Below, one piece after another: positions 61,134-64,000 of a stretch of DNA of 64,000 nucleotides. Made by a program: the position numbers and the translations under genes. The notes under the pieces were generated by a model, which was given only the letters and a program-made list of their open reading frames with translations, ran no database searches and was not told the DNA's origin. Source of the DNA: Yoonia sp. (GTDB lineage Bacteria > Pseudomonadota > Alphaproteobacteria > Rhodobacterales > Rhodobacteraceae); the NCBI RefSeq assembly GCF_018402175.1, contig NZ_JAGYJK010000008.1, positions 23,487-87,486 on the forward strand, given 5' to 3'. The stretch's first letter is position 1, and each line of letters begins with the position of its first letter.

Positions 61134-61847
61134 ATGATACGCTGGCTTTCCATCGTGCTGTTCTGGCCTGTCGCGCTCTTGGCGCAGGATCAGGCGGCAA
61201 CGCGGATTGTGACGGGGCAAGAAGTCCAGCAGGCAATCATTGAACGGCTGGCCAGCGTTGGCGAGATCGCCGCACCAAATGTCATGCCTGAAAAACAATT
61301 CTATGCTTGTGACGCGCCGTTGGAGGTGGAGCAAGCTTTCAGTGGCTGGCGCAGTGTGACTGTCCGCTGCCCGTCGCCAGTGGAATGGAGCATTGCATTG
61401 CGTGCGCAGGTCCAAGGCGCGCTTCCTCATGTCCCAAAAGTCGCCGAGGGACAGGTCGCACAAGCAGTCTTTCTGCGCCGACCGCTGCGTAGCGGCGACA
61501 GGATACAATTGGACGATCTGGAAATCCGACCAATCGATCCATTGTCAGTCAATAATGTCTATATTGTGATCGAGGATGTTGTCGGCAGGGTTTTGTCGCA
61601 ATCTTTGACGCCCCGCGTGCCGGTCAGTCCGCGCCATCTGCAGCGCGATTGGGCTATAAATGCCGATGATATTGTCACTTTGCAGATCGTGAACGGCGGT
61701 ATAGAAATAGAAAGTCCCGGCATCGCCTTGGAACCGGGCCAAATTGGAGATAACATACGCCTAAGAAACCTGAGCAGTGGCAGCGAAGTGATCGGACAGA
61801 TCTCTCAGGAAAGAAAAGTTCAGGTCATCTCTAAAATGGCGCCCTGA
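61134..61847 (+). CDS. flgA: P-ring assembly chaperone FlgA
   Basis: FlgA is a periplasmic chaperone needed to build the FlgI P ring. The 237-aa protein has a signal peptide (IRWLSIVLFWPVALLAQ) and an SAF/FlgA C-terminal domain with GQVAQAVFLRRPLRSGDRIQ, VVGRVLSQSLTPRVPVSPRH and GIALEPGQIGDNIRLRNLSS. The chosen ATG 61134 removes an unlikely leader that overlaps the previous gene. Its 3' end carries the flgM promoter. Confidence 0.88.
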   Translation: MIRWLSIVLFWPVALLAQDQAATRIVTGQEVQQAIIERLASVGEIAAPNVMPEKQFYACDAPLEVEQAFSGWRSVTVRCPSPVEWSIALRAQVQGALPHVPKVAEGQVAQAVFLRRPLRSGDRIQLDDLEIRPIDPLSVNNVYIVIEDVVGRVLSQSLTPRVPVSPRHLQRDWAINADDIVTLQIVNGGIEIESPGIALEPGQIGDNIRLRNLSSGSEVIGQISQERKVQVISKMAP

Positions 61848-61858
61848 ACAGTCGTTAC
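61832..61858 (+). promoter_or_regulatory. Probable sigma-28 (FliA) promoter of flgMN
   Basis: TAAA (61832-61835), 15 bases, then GTCGTTAC (61851-61858), 24 bases before the flgM ATG. The -35 box lies inside the last codons of flgA. Confidence 0.7.
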
Positions 61859-61882
61859 CTATCTTCGACAGGAGAATGCAAA

Positions 61883-62221
61883 ATGGTTGATGCAACACAA
61901 AATCTGACTGGCACGGTCACTTCCGCAAAAATGCCAGAGGTGAACGCGGTTCCAAGAGTCAACATTTCGCCCGCAAGTAGTGGCGATACGGCAGGACTTG
62001 GTGTCGCTGCGCCGGTTAACCCGGTATCGGCGTCGTCCCGACCCGCGGTCGAGATCAACTCCGCCGCCGCTGAGGTTCTGGCGTCGATGCAGAGCATGCC
62101 GGTCCCGGTTGATATCGAAGCCGTGGAACGCATTCGGGCGTCGATCCAGGCGAACGAATATCCTGTCGATTACGACAAGATCGCGCAGGGTCTGGCCGAT
62201 TCATTCGAATCCATGACCTAA
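61883..62221 (+). CDS. flgM: Anti-sigma-28 factor FlgM
   Basis: FlgM holds FliA inactive until it is exported through the finished hook. The 112-aa protein has a disordered N-terminus (Pro/Ser/Ala-rich) and the FlgM C-terminal helices with VDIEAVERIRASIQANEYPV and YDKIAQGLADSFESM. A GGAG precedes the ATG. The stop overlaps the flgN start, and a sigma-28 type promoter upstream suggests feedback on FliA. Confidence 0.88.
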   Translation: MVDATQNLTGTVTSAKMPEVNAVPRVNISPASSGDTAGLGVAAPVNPVSASSRPAVEINSAAAEVLASMQSMPVPVDIEAVERIRASIQANEYPVDYDKIAQGLADSFESMT

Positions 62222-62490
62222 TGTCAGAGACCGGCGTTGCGACACAACACCTGGATGCGGCGCTTGACCGACTGAAAGCGTGCCGCGCGTCGGACAAGGA
62301 CTATATCGCAGCATCCGAAAATGTGCTGGCCGAAATGTCGAAATTGGGACCCTTTGGCCCAAATACACCCGATGGTTTGGCAAACTTGTATCAGAAATTG
62401 ACTCAAGAGTTTCTTTACGCCGAAAAATGTGCTGAATTGCGCGGACTGGGCCATGCTGGCAATACGGGTTCGCAAACGTCAAAATATTGA
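62221..62490 (+). CDS. flgN: FlgN-like export chaperone
   Basis: An 89-aa helical protein (HLDAALDRLKACRASDKDYI and LANLYQKLTQEFLYAEKCAE). FlgN is the chaperone of FlgK and FlgL; this one is shorter than the usual ~140 aa and lacks a strong motif, so the call relies on its one-base overlap with flgM, the standard flgA-flgM-flgN order and its helical character. Confidence 0.6.
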   Translation: MSETGVATQHLDAALDRLKACRASDKDYIAASENVLAEMSKLGPFGPNTPDGLANLYQKLTQEFLYAEKCAELRGLGHAGNTGSQTSKY

Positions 62491-62508
62491 CTATTCAGGA
62501 TAACTTTT

Positions 62509-62937
62509 TTGACACTTCAGGATTACGCAAGCTTGGTGTCTGGCCAAAGCATTACAAACTGGTTGCTGGCCCTGAACTTACTATTGGTCGGCTGGCTTTT
62601 GGTTCGCGTCATGCGGGATCAGCGCGATTTGTCGGATATCAAATCAACACTGAAGCATATCGTTCAGTCGGTGCAGCCTACAAATAGCCCAGAAATCACC
62701 GGGACGCAGGTCGGGACACCCGATGTCCTGCAACTGACGCAGCGGGTGGCAGTAAACCATGGACCGCAGGCAAACTCGGCTTCCAATATCGTGGCGTTCA
62801 TCGCAGCGCGCCAAGCGGGCAGCAGTCTGGAAGAGGCCGCGCAGCAATGTGACCTGACCGAGGACGAAGCATTCGCCATATCGGTCAGTTATCGTGACGC
62901 AACACCGTCACCGGCGAACAACGAGGCCATGTCCTGA
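62509..62937 (+). CDS. DUF2802-like membrane-anchored protein
   Basis: A 142-aa protein starting at TTG 62509 (AGGA upstream). One N-terminal membrane helix (NWLLALNLLLVGWLLVRVM) is followed by a linker and a small helix-turn-helix-like C-terminal module (IVAFIAARQAGSSLEEAAQQ, then CDLTEDEAFAISVSYRD) resembling DUF2802, a family found in flagellar operons of gammaproteobacteria. Its last 49 bases overlap the converging Sel1 gene. Confidence 0.6.
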   Translation: MTLQDYASLVSGQSITNWLLALNLLLVGWLLVRVMRDQRDLSDIKSTLKHIVQSVQPTNSPEITGTQVGTPDVLQLTQRVAVNHGPQANSASNIVAFIAARQAGSSLEEAAQQCDLTEDEAFAISVSYRDATPSPANNEAMS

Positions 62938-63566
62938 TCCACAAACATTCCGCGTGCCGTTTCCTGGGCCTGCAGGACATCGCGCGCCTCTAGCGCGACC
63001 TCGATATCATTGCGGGTTTTGGCGGCTTGGTCGATATTCAATGCGGCACCGATCAGTGTCCAGATATAGGCGGTTTCCAGATCGGGTCGCGTCAATATTG
63101 TTTGGTTGAACGCGACAAATTGCATGATGGCCGCAGAATCTCCCCGGGACAGTCGGTCTTGCAGGCGGCTCTCGATGCGATCCGCGATAGTATCTTTCGT
63201 GGCGGGCAGCAGTTTTTCGGCCAGCCGGTCCGCCAATTCCTGTGCGCGCTCGACACCGCCAAGCTGGGCCAGCCATGCCCATTCCAGTGCAAGGGTGTAA
63301 TTCTGCGGCGTACCTTTTCCGGCCTCTAGCAAGATCGCCAGATTGAACTGCGCGTCGTGATCATCCTGTTCTGCCAAAGCAAAGAACAGATCATTCGCCA
63401 GACCGAAATCTTCGGCTTTGACGGCCTCAACAGCAGCGTCAAAAGGATCGGGGCTGGCATCTGAGCCTTGGGCGGCCACGCCCGTTCCGGTGATCAAGAG
63501 CATCGCGCAAAAGCTGGCAGTCGCGATCCGACAAAAGCAAACGGGCAGTCGGGATAGGAATGTCAT
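62889..63566 (-). CDS. Secreted Sel1-like repeat protein
   Basis: A 225-aa protein with a signal peptide (IATASFCAMLLITGTGVAAQ) and Sel1-type helical repeats (AQFNLAILLEAGKGTPQNYT, LALEWAWLAQLGGVERAQEL and ETAYIWTLIGAALNIDQAA). In R. sphaeroides and Vibrio, Sel1/TPR proteins such as MotX-like factors act at the motor; no direct proof here. ATG 63566 is preferred over one 12 bases upstream. It faces the DUF2802-like gene with a 49-base 3' overlap. Confidence 0.75.
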   Translation of the reverse strand: MTFLSRLPVCFCRIATASFCAMLLITGTGVAAQGSDASPDPFDAAVEAVKAEDFGLANDLFFALAEQDDHDAQFNLAILLEAGKGTPQNYTLALEWAWLAQLGGVERAQELADRLAEKLLPATKDTIADRIESRLQDRLSRGDSAAIMQFVAFNQTILTRPDLETAYIWTLIGAALNIDQAAKTRNDIEVALEARDVLQAQETARGMFVDQDMASLFAGDGVASR

Positions 63567-63660
63567 GGCAATGCGCACCTTTCAGCGGTTCACGTCCAAT
63601 CCTAATAGGCTCACCGCTTTACAGCAATCGGCCTTGGCAAAGAATGTTGCCTTACGGGGC

Positions 63661-63687
63661 TAAAGCCTGCGGCGTCCAAGCCGTTAC
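63661..63687 (+). promoter_or_regulatory. Probable sigma-28 (FliA) promoter of the flagellin gene
   Basis: TAAA (63661-63664), 15 bases, then GCCGTTAC (63680-63687), the closest of the four to the enterobacterial GCCGATAA. The flagellin ATG lies 96 bases downstream, so the leader is long. Confidence 0.75.
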
Positions 63688-63783
63688 CACTAATAGGCCG
63701 GTTGATAGCGACAGCATGCTTCAGTTGGTTGAGAGCGCGGATTTTGGAACGTGTTCTCTTAATGACATAATAGGAGAGATGTA

Positions 63784-64000
63784 ATGGCACTCGCAATTGC
63801 AACCAATACCGGCGCCTTGATGGCCGCGGCTTCCGCGACCAGCGTCAACAGAGATATGGAAACCTCGATGGAGCGTTTGTCGACCGGCAAGCGCATCAAC
63901 TCTGCCAAAGATGACGCAGCTGGCGTGGCGATTGCATCGCGGCTGACATCGGAAATCCGCGGCACCAACCAGGCGATCCGCAACGCCCAGGACGGTCAGG
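63784..64000 (+). CDS. fliC: Flagellin, N-terminal part (3' truncated by window edge)
   Basis: The first 72 codons of flagellin, the filament subunit. MALAIATNTGALMAAASATS, then MEDTSMERLS-like METSMERLSTGKRINSAKDD and AAGVAIASRLTSEIRGTNQA are the D0/D1 signature. GGAGAG lies upstream of ATG 63784. The gene continues beyond the window. Confidence 0.93.
   Translation, partial: MALAIATNTGALMAAASATSVNRDMETSMERLSTGKRINSAKDDAAGVAIASRLTSEIRGTNQAIRNAQDGQ

Noticed and set aside
62487..62687. 66-codon frame beginning at 62487
   Set aside because: It overlaps the better-supported membrane protein starting at TTG 62509 in another frame and has no recognisable features.
63600..63650. GCCGATTG on the minus strand as a sigma-28 promoter of the Sel1-repeat gene
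   Set aside because: No TAAA at 15 bases upstream of it.
63634..63651. TTGGCAAAGAATGTTGCC upstream of flagellin as a sigma-54 promoter
   Set aside because: The GG and GC are 11 bases apart instead of the required 10, and a well-spaced sigma-28 site lies just downstream.
1..64000. CRISPR array, prophage, toxin-antitoxin or restriction genes
   Set aside because: Looked for and not seen; the only repeats are the tandem duplications within flgE and fliK, and the only mobile-element trace is the istB region.

Overview
The window comes from an alphaproteobacterium, most likely a Rhodobacterales member of the Roseobacter/Rhodobacter group. The left end carries a typical rhodobacteral housekeeping block: the ahcY 3' end, a minus-strand tsaD-gpsA-YCII-EVE operon, divergent hemD, a mitofilin-like membrane protein and hemY. 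It ends at a tRNA-Thr(CGT) gene at 6955-7030.

From 7126 to the right edge almost everything is one flagellar gene cluster of about 57 kb. It lacks the alphaproteobacterial regulators FlbT and FlaF. Instead it has gammaproteobacterial-style control: a dedicated sigma-54 (rpoN), two sigma-54 activators (one FleQ-like, one FleT-like without a DNA-binding domain), sigma-28 (fliA), the anti-sigma factor flgM, flhF and flhG. PomAB-like stators and FlgP/FlgT-type ring proteins are also present. This matches what is known of the horizontally acquired Fla1 system of Rhodobacter sphaeroides. Order from the left: fliD (-), two unknown genes (-), flgBCDEFGHIJKL, a second FlgF/FlgE-like gene, an M15-type peptidase, flhG, fliA, an unknown gene, fleQ-like (-), fleT-fliEFGHIJ, fliKLMNOPQR-flhB and five small membrane or unknown genes, then rpoN. 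An IS21-like remnant (istB plus an integrase/IstA chimera) follows, then motBA (-), a DUF1566 protein (+), two unknown genes, fliT, fliS, flhF and flhA (all -), and finally flgP, flgT, a LysM-like gene, flgA, flgM, flgN, a DUF2802-like gene, a Sel1-repeat gene (-) and the start of a flagellin gene.

Promoters read from the sequence give a hierarchy. Ten sites have the sigma-54 GG-N10-GC geometry; nine are close to TTGGCA-N5-TTGC and the flhG site is weaker. They lie upstream of flgB, flgG, the second flgF, flhG, fleT, fliK, motA, the DUF1566 gene, flhA and flgP. Four sites fit TAAA-N15-G(T/C)CGTT(T/A)C, upstream of fliD, fliS, flgM and fliC, and are the probable late sigma-28 promoters. A perfect TTAA-N7-TTAA (CtrA-type) site inside a 10-bp-arm palindrome lies just before rpoN and may tie this cascade to the host's own regulator.

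Oddities: giant FlgE (1520 aa) and FlgK (1440 aa); two tandem duplications in the FliK ruler; NPIH instead of NPTH in FlhB; an FlhF with degenerate GTPase motifs; a hairpin between flgE and flgF; and six apparent single-base frame disruptions (in flgH, flgJ, fliK, the M15 peptidase twice, and a small secreted protein gene), which are either sequencing errors or gene decay.
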